Assembly (NCBI GenBank): GCA_027315185.1
Contig: DAHUYO010000012.1
Span: 1-62,874, forward strand
Reading direction: 5' to 3'
DNA length: 62,874 nucleotides
DNA from: Acidobacteriota bacterium
GTDB lineage: Bacteria; Acidobacteriota; Terriglobia; Terriglobales; SCQP01
Numbering within the stretch: position 1 is the stretch's first letter; every line of letters starts with the position of its first letter. This document shows positions 34,597-43,249 of the stretch, piece after piece. The notes under the pieces are model-generated. The model was not told the DNA's origin. It worked only from the letters and a program-made list of their open reading frames with translations, and did not search any database. The translations under genes were made by a program, and so were the position numbers.

Positions 34597-36831
34597 ATGA
34601 GGGGTCTAACCTCATCGTTTCCCGCAGCCAGCGGATCGCGAGCGGTCCGCCCCATCGTGGCCAAGGCAATCACTTCTTCGGCGGATGGCGTGAGCGCGAA
34701 TTTCGCCGCGCTGGCGGCGCGCATTGCCGCCTTGCGCCCGGGCGCCGACCAGGAGTTGGTGGCGCGCGCCTACGCCTTCTCGCTGCAACATCACCAAAAT
34801 CAGCGGCGCCGCTCCGGCGAGGCCTACATTACCCATCCGCTCGAGGTAGCCGCCATCCTGGCGGAAATGCGGATGGACGAAACCTGCATCGCGGCCGCCC
34901 TTTTGCACGATGCGTTGGAGGATACGCCCGCCACGCAGGAGCAGATCGCCGCCGAGTTCGGCCCCGTCGTGGCCCACTTGGTGGCCGGCGTCACCAAGAT
35001 TGACCATTTAGACTTGGCCGGCTCTGGCCCGGATCGGCCCGGCGCGCGGCAAGCGGAAACCGTGCGCAAGATGCTGCTGGCGATGGTGGATGATCTGCGG
35101 GTCATCCTCATCAAGCTGGCGGACCGGCTGCACAACATGCGGACGCTCAGCCATTTGCCGCCGCCACGGCGGCAGGCGGTGGCGCGGGAAACCATGGAAA
35201 TCTATGCCCCGCTGGCGCACCGGCTGGGCATGGGCAAAGTCCGCGGTGAATTGGAGGACCTGGCCTTCAGCTACTTGGAGCCGGAGGCCTACGCCCAGGT
35301 GCGCAGCCAGGTGGAGAGCCGGCGCCAGGTCAGCGAAGAGTTCCTTCATCAGGTCAAGGCGCGGATCGAGGCGGCGCTGGCGGACTTGCAGATTCCCTGC
35401 CGCGTCGAGGGCCGCATCAAGCGCTTTTACAGCATCTGGCAAAAGCTGCGGCGGCAGGAAATCGAGATCGAGCAGGTCTACGATCTGCTGGCGGTACGGG
35501 TGATCACCGGTTCGGTGCGGGACTGCTATGCCGCCCTGGGCATCATCCACAATACCTGGCATCCGGTGCCCGGACGCATCAAGGATTTCATCGCCATGCC
35601 CCGGCCCAACGGCTATCAAAGCCTGCACACCTCGGTGATCCACGAATCCGGACAGCCCTTCGAGGCCCAGATCCGCACCGAGGAGATGCACCGCATGGCC
35701 GAGGACGGCATCGCGGCCCATTGGAAGTACAAGGACGGGGGTTTGACCGCCGAGCCCGAAGACGAGCGCATCGGCTGGCTGCGCCGCGTGGTGGAGTGGC
35801 AGCAGGAGATGCGCGATCCGGGCGAGTTCCTGGCGACGCTGAAGGTGGACCTGCAGCCCGAGGAGGTGTACGCGTTCACGCCCAAGGGCAAGATCATCCG
35901 CCTGCCCCGGGATGCGACTCCCGTGGATTTTGCCTTCGCCATCCACACCGAGGTCGGCCACCATTGCGTGGGCGCCAAGTTGAACGGCCGCATGGCGCCG
36001 CTGCGCACGCCCATCCAAAATGGCGACATCGTCGAGATCCTGACGCAGCCGGGCCACGCCCCCAGCCGGGACTGGCTGGGCTTTGTCAAGACGGCGCGAG
36101 CACGGCAAAAGATCCGCCATTGGGTGAGCGCGCAAGAGCGGGCGCAGGCGGTGGACATTGGACGGCGCGCCTTGGAGCGCGAAGCGCGCAAGCGGGACGG
36201 CGGCCTGCGTCTTTTGCGTGATGCGGATCTGGCCCAGGCCGGCACGGAATACGGGTACTTGCAAGCGGAAGATGTGCAGGCGGCGATCGGGTACGGCAAA
36301 ATCTCCGCCCGGCAAATCTTTGGCCGCCTGGCCGGTGACCGGAGCGGTCCAGCCAAAACGCCGCGCCTCCCGCGGCCGGCGGGCGGCGAGGGCGCGGGGC
36401 CGATTCTGGTGCGCGGCTTCCACGATTTAATGGTCTATCGCGCCCGCTGTTGCCACCCGCTGCCCGGCGAGCCGATTGTCGGCTACATTACCCGTGGCCG
36501 GGGCGTCGCGGTCCATGCCGAGCACTGCGCCAACGTCCAGAACCTGATGTACCAGCCCGACCGCCGCATTGACGTCGCGTGGGCGCCGCATGCCGACGCC
36601 CCGCAACCGGTGCGCCTGCGCCTGCACACCGACGATTGCGCGGGGCTGCTCAACGCCATCACGGCCGTGATCTCCGCCAGCGGCGCCAATATCGGCCATA
36701 TCGCCGCCCGTACCGGGCAAGGCCGGGCCACCATTGAGGTCATCCTGGAAGCGCGCGATCTGTCGCAATTGGAGGGGATCCAATCCGGACTCAAGGCCAT
36801 CGCCGGCGTCCACGGAGTCGAGCGGCGGTGA
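34597..36831 (+). CDS. rel: Bifunctional (p)ppGpp synthetase/hydrolase, Rel/SpoT family
   Basis: 744 residues. The ATG at 34597 follows a GGGGAAAG-type site. HD hydrolase domain with intact HDALEDT (about 105-111), synthetase domain with GRIKDFIAMPRPNGYQSLHTSV, TGS domain (EEVYAFTPKGKIIRLPRDATPVDFAFAIHTEVGHHCVGAKLNG), zinc-finger-like segment (RCCHPLPGEPIVGYITRGRGVAVHAEHC) and a C-terminal ACT domain. Both catalytic centres look complete, as expected for a single long Rel. Confidence 0.96.
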   Translation: MRGLTSSFPAASGSRAVRPIVAKAITSSADGVSANFAALAARIAALRPGADQELVARAYAFSLQHHQNQRRRSGEAYITHPLEVAAILAEMRMDETCIAAALLHDALEDTPATQEQIAAEFGPVVAHLVAGVTKIDHLDLAGSGPDRPGARQAETVRKMLLAMVDDLRVILIKLADRLHNMRTLSHLPPPRRQAVARETMEIYAPLAHRLGMGKVRGELEDLAFSYLEPEAYAQVRSQVESRRQVSEEFLHQVKARIEAALADLQIPCRVEGRIKRFYSIWQKLRRQEIEIEQVYDLLAVRVITGSVRDCYAALGIIHNTWHPVPGRIKDFIAMPRPNGYQSLHTSVIHESGQPFEAQIRTEEMHRMAEDGIAAHWKYKDGGLTAEPEDERIGWLRRVVEWQQEMRDPGEFLATLKVDLQPEEVYAFTPKGKIIRLPRDATPVDFAFAIHTEVGHHCVGAKLNGRMAPLRTPIQNGDIVEILTQPGHAPSRDWLGFVKTARARQKIRHWVSAQERAQAVDIGRRALEREARKRDGGLRLLRDADLAQAGTEYGYLQAEDVQAAIGYGKISARQIFGRLAGDRSGPAKTPRLPRPAGGEGAGPILVRGFHDLMVYRARCCHPLPGEPIVGYITRGRGVAVHAEHCANVQNLMYQPDRRIDVAWAPHADAPQPVRLRLHTDDCAGLLNAITAVISASGANIGHIAARTGQGRATIEVILEARDLSQLEGIQSGLKAIAGVHGVERR

Positions 36832-37436
36832 CCCACGGTTCCTCGGCGCGCCGGCGCCCAGCCGGGGGACGGGCGGGCCGGCGCGGGCGCGGCGGATGGG
36901 CCCTGGCCGCGGCCGTGTTGTTGGCCGCCGCCGCGGGAACCGGCTGCGCGAATCCCAATTTCGTCCCTCCCGGCAGCCTGCCGCTGACCGCAGCGGAGCC
37001 ACGGGCGCTCACCGCCACGGCTCAGTTCCTGCCCGGCCGATGGCAGGTGGAACACGTGCAGCAGGCGCCGCAGGCGACCTTTGGCGCCAATTTGATTCAG
37101 CGGGCAGCGGAGGTAGCCGATGTAGCCAATTGGTCGGAGATGGACTTCCAACCGCTGCCAGCCGACGCCGGCATTTCTCATCCCGGCACGGTGGAACTGA
37201 GCAGCGGCGCGCATCACGTACGTCTCAGCTATTGGTTGGAAGGCAATGTGATGGCCATCGCCTCCCGCGCGGAGCGTTTCCTGAGCCATGAGCACTGGCA
37301 AGTGTTGGCCGGGCGCAAGTTGCTTCTGCTGCGCTCGATCAGCGATGGCGAGGTCATTTTATTGCGCCGCTTCGGCCCCACGGCAGCCCCGCCGCGCCCC
37401 ACCCCGCCGAAGCGCCGCTCGCCGCGCCGCCGCTAG
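36828..37436 (+). CDS. Putative lipoprotein of unknown function
   Basis: 202 residues, GTG start overlapping the rel stop (GTGA). Arg-rich N-terminus, hydrophobic core and lipobox GTGC (Cys40). The mature part (ALTATAQFLPGRWQVEHVQQ, GTVELSSGAHHVRLSYWLEGNVMAIASRAERFL) has no recognised family and ends in a Pro/Arg-rich tail. Its stop codon shares the palindrome CTAG with the stop of the converging GT2 gene. Confidence 0.7.
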   Translation: MTHGSSARRRPAGGRAGRRGRGGWALAAAVLLAAAAGTGCANPNFVPPGSLPLTAAEPRALTATAQFLPGRWQVEHVQQAPQATFGANLIQRAAEVADVANWSEMDFQPLPADAGISHPGTVELSSGAHHVRLSYWLEGNVMAIASRAERFLSHEHWQVLAGRKLLLLRSISDGEVILLRRFGPTAAPPRPTPPKRRSPRRR

Positions 37437-38206
37437 GCTACCGCGGAGTCTCGCGCCGCCGCCCGGCGGTAGCCACCGCGCAGCGCGTACCAGCGGATGC
37501 GGACCAGGTCCGCGAACATCCGTCCGCTGTCGCGGAGCAAGCGAATCTTGGCGCCGGCGGCGTGACTCCATATGACCGGCACCTCTTGCACCTTCCACCC
37601 TTGCAGTTTGGCCAAAAACAGCAGTTCCGGATCGAAGCCCCAGCCCTCGATGCGTTGCAGCGGAAAGATCCGCGCCGCGGCTTCCTGCCGGAAGAGCTTG
37701 AACCCGCACTGCGTATCGCGGAACGGCAAGCCCAGCGTCAGCACCACCAGCCGATTGAAGAACCGGCCAGCGGATTCGCGAAAGCGGCTCTGGTGCGCCT
37801 GGATCAGCTCCGCCTCCGCCCGGCTGCCAATGGCGATATCGGCGCCGGCATCCAGTGCCGCTCGCAGCTTGGCGAGTTCGCCGATCGGCGCCGAAAGGTC
37901 GGCGTCGGTGAACAGCAGGTAACGTCCGCGGGCCGCCAGCATGCCGTGGCGCACGCTGTAGCCCTTGCCCCGATTTCCGGGGTTGGCCAGCACCCGCAAG
38001 GGAAACGAGGCGCGGAAGGCGCGGACGACAGACGCGGTGGCGTCGCTGGAACCGTCATCCACCACGAGCACTTCCACTTCGCTGCGGCGCCGGCCCAACG
38101 CCCGCTCCAGCTCCGCCAGCGTGCGCGGCAGGCGCTGCTCCTCGTTGAAGGCAGGGATCACAATACTCAGTTCCGGCGCGGGCGACGGAATGGCGGCGGC
38201 AGGCAT
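37433..38206 (-). CDS. Family 2 glycosyltransferase (dolichyl/polyprenyl-phosphate sugar synthase type)
   Basis: 257 residues. GT-A fold with SIVIPAFNEEQRLPRTL, VDDGSSD, GKGYSVRHGML and DxD-like FTDADLSAP; DTQCGFKLFR and the C-terminal half match Alg5/DPM-like enzymes that load glucose or mannose onto polyprenyl phosphate. No transmembrane helices, so peripheral on the inner membrane. It follows the HD-GYP gene's stop region by reading in the same direction (38211 end, 4-base gap). Confidence 0.88.
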   Translation of the reverse strand: MPAAAIPSPAPELSIVIPAFNEEQRLPRTLAELERALGRRRSEVEVLVVDDGSSDATASVVRAFRASFPLRVLANPGNRGKGYSVRHGMLAARGRYLLFTDADLSAPIGELAKLRAALDAGADIAIGSRAEAELIQAHQSRFRESAGRFFNRLVVLTLGLPFRDTQCGFKLFRQEAAARIFPLQRIEGWGFDPELLFLAKLQGWKVQEVPVIWSHAAGAKIRLLRDSGRMFADLVRIRWYALRGGYRRAAARDSAVA

Positions 38207-38210
38207 GTTG

Positions 38211-39230
38211 TCAGGCGGCGGGCGACTCAGGCGGCTGTGGTGGTTGCCGCAGCATCGCCAGGTATTCGCCCATAATATGCGGATCCCACCACCCCTGTTC
38301 GGTCTCCGTTGTCAATTGCGCCCGCGCCCGCTCCTCCGTCCATGCGGGCTTGTAGGGCCGCTCGGTGGTTAGGGCGTCATAGGCGTCCACCACCTGTAAG
38401 ATGCGGGCGAGCAATGGAATGTTCTCCGCCTCCAAGTGGTCAGGGTAGCCACCCCCATTCCAGTGTTCGTGGTGATGCCGGATAATCGGCAGTACCCGGG
38501 CGAGCGACCGCAGCGGCCGGCAGATCTCCTCGCCCGAACTAGGATGCATGCGCATGATCTGCCATTCCGCTTCTGTCAGCCCGGTCGGCTTGCGCAGGAT
38601 CACATCCGGCACGGCGATCTTGCCGATATCGTGCAGCACCCCGCCGCGGCGCAGTGCGACCACGTCTTCCCGCGCCAGCCCCAAGCGCTGGCCCAGGGCC
38701 GCGGCTTGCGTTGCTAGGCGTTGGCAATGTCCTTGGGTATATTTGTCCCGCGCTTCCACCCCAAGCGCCAAGGTAAACAGGACATCCTCAGCGCTTTCCA
38801 GCTCATCGGTGTAGCGCTTCAGCTTGATCAAACTGACCACCCGGGCGAATAGCTCGGGCGGGTCCACCGGCTTGTTGAGGAAGTCGTCGGCGCCGGCCTC
38901 GATGCCACGAATCTTCGATTCATGGTCCGTCAAACCCGTGATCAACATCACCGGCACCAAGCGGGTTCTGCCGTGCTGCTTGATATGGCGGCACATCTCA
39001 ATGCCGCTCCCGTCGGGCAACACCACGTCCAGCAGCGCCAGATCCGGCTCCCAGCGTTGGAACACTTCCATGCCCTCGTGGCAGGTTGGCGCCATCCGCA
39101 CCTGGAAACCCCGAAGGCGCAGCATCTCCGCCGTCAATTCCCGTCCGACATCATCGTCGTCCACCACCAAAATGCGGGCGCCGGCAATTTCCACGGGCGG
39201 GGTCTCGGCGGACGGAAACGCGGCAGCCAA
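38211..39230 (-). CDS. Response regulator with HD-GYP phosphodiesterase domain
   Basis: About 339 residues from a TTG at 39230 placed 8 bases after GGAGG; a longer frame up to 39377 would overlap the upstream gene. Receiver domain (ILVVDDDDVGREL, phospho-Asp in LLDVVLPDG, Lys in NKPVDPPE) followed by HD-GYP (GGVLHDIGKIAVPD, HHEHWNGGGYP). Likely degrades cyclic di-GMP in response to phosphorylation. The partner kinase is not in the window. Confidence 0.9.
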   Translation of the reverse strand: MAAAFPSAETPPVEIAGARILVVDDDDVGRELTAEMLRLRGFQVRMAPTCHEGMEVFQRWEPDLALLDVVLPDGSGIEMCRHIKQHGRTRLVPVMLITGLTDHESKIRGIEAGADDFLNKPVDPPELFARVVSLIKLKRYTDELESAEDVLFTLALGVEARDKYTQGHCQRLATQAAALGQRLGLAREDVVALRRGGVLHDIGKIAVPDVILRKPTGLTEAEWQIMRMHPSSGEEICRPLRSLARVLPIIRHHHEHWNGGGYPDHLEAENIPLLARILQVVDAYDALTTERPYKPAWTEERARAQLTTETEQGWWDPHIMGEYLAMLRQPPQPPESPAA

Positions 39231-39270
39231 AATTAGGGCCTCCGGCGGCTCAGGATCAGCAGGGTACGAA

Positions 39271-39570
39271 TCAGCTGGCCAGCGCGGTGCGGCCAGAGTC
39301 AGTGAGATGCAATCGGCCGGCGCCCGGCCCGGCGGCTGGCCCCGTCCCCGACACCGGACCTGCCTCGCCATCGCCACCCGGCGCCACCCAACCCCATTCC
39401 ACGGCGGCCTTCAAGGCCTCACGGATCTCCGCTTCCTGGTAGCGCTCCTCATAATGGCCGCCGGCCACCGTATTGAGGAACATGAAGACGGATACATAGT
39501 CCAGTCCCTCCGGCGCATGCTCGGCCAGCAACGCCAAGATTTCCCGAATGAGTACCGTGGGCGCGGGCAA
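39271..39570 (-). CDS. Small protein of unknown function
   Basis: 99 residues from a TTG start, 13 bases after the arginine decarboxylase stop and 40 before the HD-GYP start. Helical N-terminus (VLIREILALLAEHAPEGLDYVSVFMFLNTVAGG, YQEAEIREALKAAVEWGWV), a Gly/Pro linker and a short end LHLTDSGRTALAS that looks like the wing of a winged helix. The start codon is uncertain. Confidence 0.5.
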   Translation of the reverse strand: MPAPTVLIREILALLAEHAPEGLDYVSVFMFLNTVAGGHYEERYQEAEIREALKAAVEWGWVAPGGDGEAGPVSGTGPAAGPGAGRLHLTDSGRTALAS

Positions 39571-39583
39571 ATCGGCCGTGGCG

Positions 39584-40129
39584 CTACTCTCCGATCAAAA
39601 TGGCACAGGAAAGAACCGTGGTCCACAGCCCCCGCTTGTCTCCCACCGCCGACTGGGTCACGTTGAGGGTGCGAACAATCTTGTTGGAGATGCGATAAAT
39701 TTCCTTCTTTTCGTCCCAGGAACGGTCGGGATCGAAGTCCACCGCCAGCGTCGTGGCGAGCATCTCCGCCGCCAATTCCTCGGCGTATTCGCCCGCCTGC
39801 TGCTCTGCCTCGCCGAAGGAATGATGCTCCGACAAGTAGCCGTAGGCATTACGATCGGCGGGCAAAGCCAAGCCAATCGAAGCTGCGATCAGGCGGTGCG
39901 GCTCGCGGGTGGAGTTTTCGCTCAGCACCGCGAAAACCACCTCGCCTGGGCTCAGCAACTTGAGGCCGGCGGAGCGCGGGATCAACTTGCACCGTGGCGG
40001 AAAGATACTGGAGACGCGGACTAGGTTACAGGCGGCAATGCCAGCATCGCGCAGCGCCAACTCGAAGCTGGTCAAGCGCTCGCGGTGCTTGCCCACGCCT
40101 TTGGACAGAAAAATCTGTTTTGCAATCAT
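39584..40129 (-). CDS. pdaD: Pyruvoyl-dependent arginine decarboxylase
   Basis: 181 residues from the ATG at 40129. Makes agmatine, the first step of a polyamine route. Self-processing at the Ser-Ser pair (residues 40-41) in [11 protein letters not shown] would leave a pyruvoyl group on the beta chain. Other family motifs: [41 protein letters not shown] and [15 protein letters not shown]. Has its own promoter (40215-40243). No spermidine synthase is seen nearby. Confidence 0.93.
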   Translation of the reverse strand: MIAKQIFLSKGVGKHRERLTSFELALRDAGIAACNLVRVSSIFPPRCKLIPRSAGLKLLSPGEVVFAVLSENSTREPHRLIAASIGLALPADRNAYGYLSEHHSFGEAEQQAGEYAEELAAEMLATTLAVDFDPDRSWDEKKEIYRISNKIVRTLNVTQSAVGDKRGLWTTVLSCAILIGE

Positions 40130-40214
40130 TCTGGCTGAGCCCGCTGCACGTCCGCGCCCCACCCGCGGGCCCTGCGAGGCGGCTAAGGCGGCGGAAAATA
40201 GGCGGTAACTTGGA

Positions 40215-40243
40215 AAAGTAGCAAAAGCCGGCGGCAGCGTCAA
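40215..40243 (-). promoter_or_regulatory. Sigma-70-type promoter of pdaD
   Basis: Minus-strand TTGACG (40238-40243), 17 bases, TACTTT (40215-40220), 86 bases before the pdaD ATG. It suggests pdaD can be expressed independently of the riboswitch-controlled genes upstream. Confidence 0.5.
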
Positions 40244-40287
40244 TGCGAAAACCGGCCGCAGCGGCAACTGACCGCACGCCTTCGCCG

Positions 40288-40563
40288 CTAGGCTCCGCCG
40301 GCGATAGAAGGCAGGATGAGGACGTCGTCGCCGGGCCGGAACTGATACTCCGGGCCGCCCAAAAACCGAATATCCTCGTCATTGACGTAGACGTTGAAGA
40401 ACCGCCGCGGGCGGCCGTCCGCCTCGCAAATGCGCTCGCGCAGTTCGGGAAACCGCCCGGCCAATTCCGTGATCAGCGCGGGCAGGTTGGCGGCTTGGCA
40501 GTCCAGGCTCGCTTGGCCGTCGGTGAATTTTTGCAATGGGGTGGGGATGCGCAAGGTGTACAT
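40288..40563 (-). CDS. MoaD/ThiS-like sulfur carrier with Gly-Gly-Ala C-terminus
   Basis: 91 residues, ubiquitin-like beta-grasp fold ([49 protein letters not shown], LKxGDDV-like [17 protein letters not shown]). The conserved Gly89-Gly90 is followed by one Ala, so a protease would have to expose the diglycine before activation, as I recall for HcyS and related thiocarboxylate carriers. GGAG lies about 9 bases before the ATG. It follows the threonine-synthase-like gene by 21 bases in a SAM-riboswitch operon, which argues for a role in sulfur amino-acid synthesis rather than molybdopterin or thiamin. Confidence 0.9.
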   Translation of the reverse strand: MYTLRIPTPLQKFTDGQASLDCQAANLPALITELAGRFPELRERICEADGRPRRFFNVYVNDEDIRFLGGPEYQFRPGDDVLILPSIAGGA

Positions 40564-40584
40564 GGAAACGTCTCCGGGAGGGGC

Positions 40585-41832
40585 TTAGGCAGTGGCGAGG
40601 GCAGGCTCGGAATGGGCGGCGAGCAGCGCCTCCAGATCTTGCAGGCGCGGACGAATGACCGGCGCCGCCGCCTGGTCGGCCGCCACGGCATCCAGGGTCT
40701 TCAGGCCGTTGCCGGTCAGCACCAGCACGATCGGGCGGTCCGGATTCAGGCGCCCTTGCGCCAGGAGCTTTTGCGCGCAGGCAACCGTTACCCCGCCCGC
40801 GGTTTCAGCGAAGATGCCCTCGGTCTCCGCCAGCAGCCGCATGGCGGCGACGATCTCTCCATCGCTGGCGTCTTCGGCCCACCCGCCGCTTTCTCGCACC
40901 AGCTTGGCGGCGTAGAAGCCGTCGGCGGGGTTGCCGATCGCCAAGCTGCGGGCAATCGTCTGCGGCCGCTGCGGTTCGATTTCCCCGCGGCCGGATTTCA
41001 CCGCCTTCGAGATGGGCGAACAGCCGGTAGCCTGGGCGCCGCAAATCGCCGTCTCGCCCCGCGCCCAGCCCAGTTGGCGCAACTCGCGGAAGGCTTTGGC
41101 GATTTTGCCGATCAGCGAGCCGCCGGCCATGGGACAGACCAGCGCCGCGGGCAACTCACCGCCGAGCTGCTCCGCAATTTCAAAACCCACCGTCTTGGAG
41201 CCCTCGGCGTAATAGGAGCGCAAATTGACGTTGACGATTCCCCAGGGAAAGCGCTGCGCGATCTCGGCGCAGAGCCGGTTCACATGGTCGTAGTTGCCTT
41301 CAATCTGGATCAAGTGGGCGCCGTAAATGAGCGTCGCCGCGACCTTGGCGGGTTCCAGGCCGGTGGGAACGAAGATATAGGCGGGCAGACCCAGCATCGC
41401 CGCTTGCGCCGCGACGGCATTGGCCAGGTTGCCGGTGGACGAGCAGGCGACGGTCGTAAAGCCAAACTCCTGGGCCTTGCGCAACGCCACCGCCACCACC
41501 CGGTCCTTGAACGAAAGCGTGGGGAAATTGACCGCGTCGTTTTTCAGGAACAAGCGCCGCGCGCCCAGCACGCGTCCCAGCCGTGGCGCGGGTATCAGCG
41601 GCGTGCCGCCGGTCGGCAGGTTGGCGGGCACCGCATCCAGCGGCAGCAATTCCCGGTAGCGCCACATGTCGCGCGGCCGCGACGCCCATAATGCCGGACT
41701 GGTGGCGCGGCCCACCGCTTCCAGATCGTATTCGATCTCCAGCGGCGCGAAGCACTCATCGCACGCGGCAATCGGTTGGGGACGAAATTGTTTGCCGCAA
41801 TCGCGGCATCGCAAACCGGTTTCAAACGACAT
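40585..41832 (-). CDS. thrC: Threonine-synthase-like PLP enzyme (fold type II)
   Basis: 415 residues. An N-terminal zinc ribbon (CRDC at 9-12, CDEC at 24-27) precedes the PLP core: Lys109 in FPTLSFKDRVV, phosphate-binding SSTGNLANA, EGNYDHVNRLC and VLTGNGLK. This matches the short bacterial threonine synthases acting on O-phosphohomoserine. The SAM-I riboswitch and the sulfur-carrier partner make an alternative plausible: beta- or gamma-replacement with a protein thiocarboxylate to make cysteine or homocysteine. Sequence alone cannot choose. AGG lies 7 bases before the ATG. Confidence 0.88.
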   Translation of the reverse strand: MSFETGLRCRDCGKQFRPQPIAACDECFAPLEIEYDLEAVGRATSPALWASRPRDMWRYRELLPLDAVPANLPTGGTPLIPAPRLGRVLGARRLFLKNDAVNFPTLSFKDRVVAVALRKAQEFGFTTVACSSTGNLANAVAAQAAMLGLPAYIFVPTGLEPAKVAATLIYGAHLIQIEGNYDHVNRLCAEIAQRFPWGIVNVNLRSYYAEGSKTVGFEIAEQLGGELPAALVCPMAGGSLIGKIAKAFRELRQLGWARGETAICGAQATGCSPISKAVKSGRGEIEPQRPQTIARSLAIGNPADGFYAAKLVRESGGWAEDASDGEIVAAMRLLAETEGIFAETAGGVTVACAQKLLAQGRLNPDRPIVLVLTGNGLKTLDAVAADQAAAPVIRPRLQDLEALLAAHSEPALATA

Positions 41833-41903
41833 AGCAGGCCTCTGGCGAATGCTCCGCGCCCGGGAGACCGAGAGAGGCCGTGCAAAAGAAGGCGGCGATC
41901 AAT

Positions 41904-41931
41904 GAAAAAGCCCCTTCTGTGAGAAGAGGCT
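41904..41931 (-). terminator. Intrinsic terminator of the SAM riboswitch
   Basis: Minus strand: AGCCTCTTCT (41922-41931), loop CAC, AGAAGGGGCT (41909-41918) forms a 10-base stem with one G-U pair, then a run of U. It lies between the aptamer (ends about 41956) and the start of the PLP-enzyme gene, as expected for the expression platform of an OFF switch. Confidence 0.88.
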
Positions 41932-41955
41932 GGAAGGAGAACCGACCGCCCCTTG

Positions 41956-42108
41956 TCTCATCTTTCCCAAGCCAAAACCGCTCGGCGATTTTCTTGGGCA
42001 GGAATTGGCACCTTGACGCCCCGCGGTGCGCCGCTGTTTGCGGCACTCCCAGCGAAACCGGTTGCCGTGGCTTCTACGGGCCTGTTCCCTCAGCCACTCT
42101 CGATGATT
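41956..42108 (-). promoter_or_regulatory. SAM-I (S-box) riboswitch aptamer
   Basis: On the minus strand the sequence carries the conserved S-box core in order: P1 strand TCATC followed by GAGAG; P2 stem GTGGCT...AGCCAC containing GAGGGAACAGGCCC and the GTAGAAGCCA turn; CGGCAACC; the P3 arm ending AAGGTGCCAATTCCTGCC; P4 CCCAAG...CTTGGG; and closing GAAAGATGAG. Binding of S-adenosylmethionine would favour the following terminator and shut off the threonine-synthase-like and sulfur-carrier genes. Confidence 0.93.
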
Positions 42109-42115
42109 CAGGGCA

Positions 42116-42137
42116 GACTCGGCTTGCCAGCCGAGTC
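42116..42137 (-). other. Extra hairpin 5' of the SAM riboswitch
   Basis: Perfect 9-base stem GACTCGGCT/AGCCGAGTC with a 4-base loop, between the promoter and aptamer in the leader RNA. Not part of the standard S-box; may stabilise the 5' end. Confidence 0.55.
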
Positions 42138-42159
42138 CGGATATTCAGTTGTCATACCG

Positions 42160-42188
42160 AATATACGCCAACCGGGAATTGGGCGCAA
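42160..42188 (-). promoter_or_regulatory. Sigma-70-type promoter of the riboswitch operon
   Basis: Minus-strand TTGCGC (42183-42188), 17 bases, TATATT (42160-42165). Initiation near 42152 would place the hairpin and aptamer at the 5' end of the message. Confidence 0.6.
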
Positions 42189-42358
42189 CTAGGCGCAAAG
42201 CCGGAATCACCCACCCTCGGCGCGACTGCGCACGGTGGCGGGCGGGATCGGCGCGCGAGGCGGCGGCGCCAAGATCGCGCGCGCGGCGCCACCCGCGGGA
42301 ATGGCCCATCCGCTCGCGGCGCGAGCCCGTACGGCCCAGCGCCCTTGCTATGCTGCCA

Positions 42359-43084
42359 ATGATGACTCTTTCGACTCCCACCGTTCAGGTGGTCGCACCC
42401 GAGGCGTTCGGCGCCACCGCCGCCGAGCATATCGCCGCCACGCTGCGGGTAAAACCGGATGCCGTCCTCGGTCTGCCCACGGGCAACACGCCGGTTCCCG
42501 TCTATGCAGCGCTGCTGGCCCGCCGCGATGTGAATTTCTCCCGCGCCCGGGTCGCCATGCTGGATGAATATCTGGGGGCCGGCGACCGCCCCATCAGCTT
42601 TTACCAATGGTTGCAGTCCCACTTTCTGGCCGCCGCCGCGATCGCTCCGGAGCGGCTCCTGCGCATGCCATCGGATCTCGAAGGCATTGCCGCGGCTTGC
42701 GCCGCCTACGATCGCCAACTGGAGCAGTGGGGCGGCTGCGACCTGCAACTGCTCGGCCTAGGCCTGAATGGTCATATCGGCTTCAACGAACCCGGCTCTC
42801 CGGGCGATTCCGCAACCCGCGTGGTACCGCTGAGCGCGAGCACCCGCGATGCCAACGAAGAGTATTGGCAGGGCGAGGAGGTGCCCGAGTTCGGCGTCAC
42901 TACGGGCATAGGGGTTATTCTCCGCGCCAAACGGATCATCTTGCTGGTGAGTGGCGCGCGCAAAGCGGCCACGCTGCGCCAAGCGCTCGATGGGCCGATC
43001 GGCCCAGACTGCCCCGCCAGCTTCCTGCGCCGGCACCGGGATGTGTTGGTGCTGGCGGACCGCGCGGCCGCCGGCCAAGATTAG
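42359..43084 (+). CDS. nagB: Glucosamine-6-phosphate deaminase
   Basis: 241 residues from the ATG at 42359 (42350 or 42362 also possible; no strong ribosome site). Converts glucosamine 6-phosphate to fructose 6-phosphate plus ammonia. Motifs: LGLPTGNTPVPVYAAL, MLDEYLG and catalytic LGLGLNGHIGFNEPG; TTGIGVILRAKRIILLVSG agrees with NagB rather than 6-phosphogluconolactonase. No other amino-sugar genes adjoin. Confidence 0.9.
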   Translation: MMTLSTPTVQVVAPEAFGATAAEHIAATLRVKPDAVLGLPTGNTPVPVYAALLARRDVNFSRARVAMLDEYLGAGDRPISFYQWLQSHFLAAAAIAPERLLRMPSDLEGIAAACAAYDRQLEQWGGCDLQLLGLGLNGHIGFNEPGSPGDSATRVVPLSASTRDANEEYWQGEEVPEFGVTTGIGVILRAKRIILLVSGARKAATLRQALDGPIGPDCPASFLRRHRDVLVLADRAAAGQD

Positions 43085-43249
43085 GCGGCTCTGCCTTCCA
43101 CGGTTTGGACGGCCCGCCGCGGGCGCACCGCCGGCTGAGATTCGGCGGCGGCCGCCGCCGCGCACGCGGCCGCTGCAAGTCGCAACCCGTCGCTGCCTGC
43201 CGGCGGCGGCTGCGCCGCAGCCGCTACCTCCCTTGGCTTCCAGCGCGGG

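Noticed and set aside
40288..40563. Assignment as MoaD of molybdopterin synthase
   Set aside because: The residue after Gly-Gly, the absence of moaE or other moa genes, and the SAM riboswitch point to a different sulfur-transfer role.
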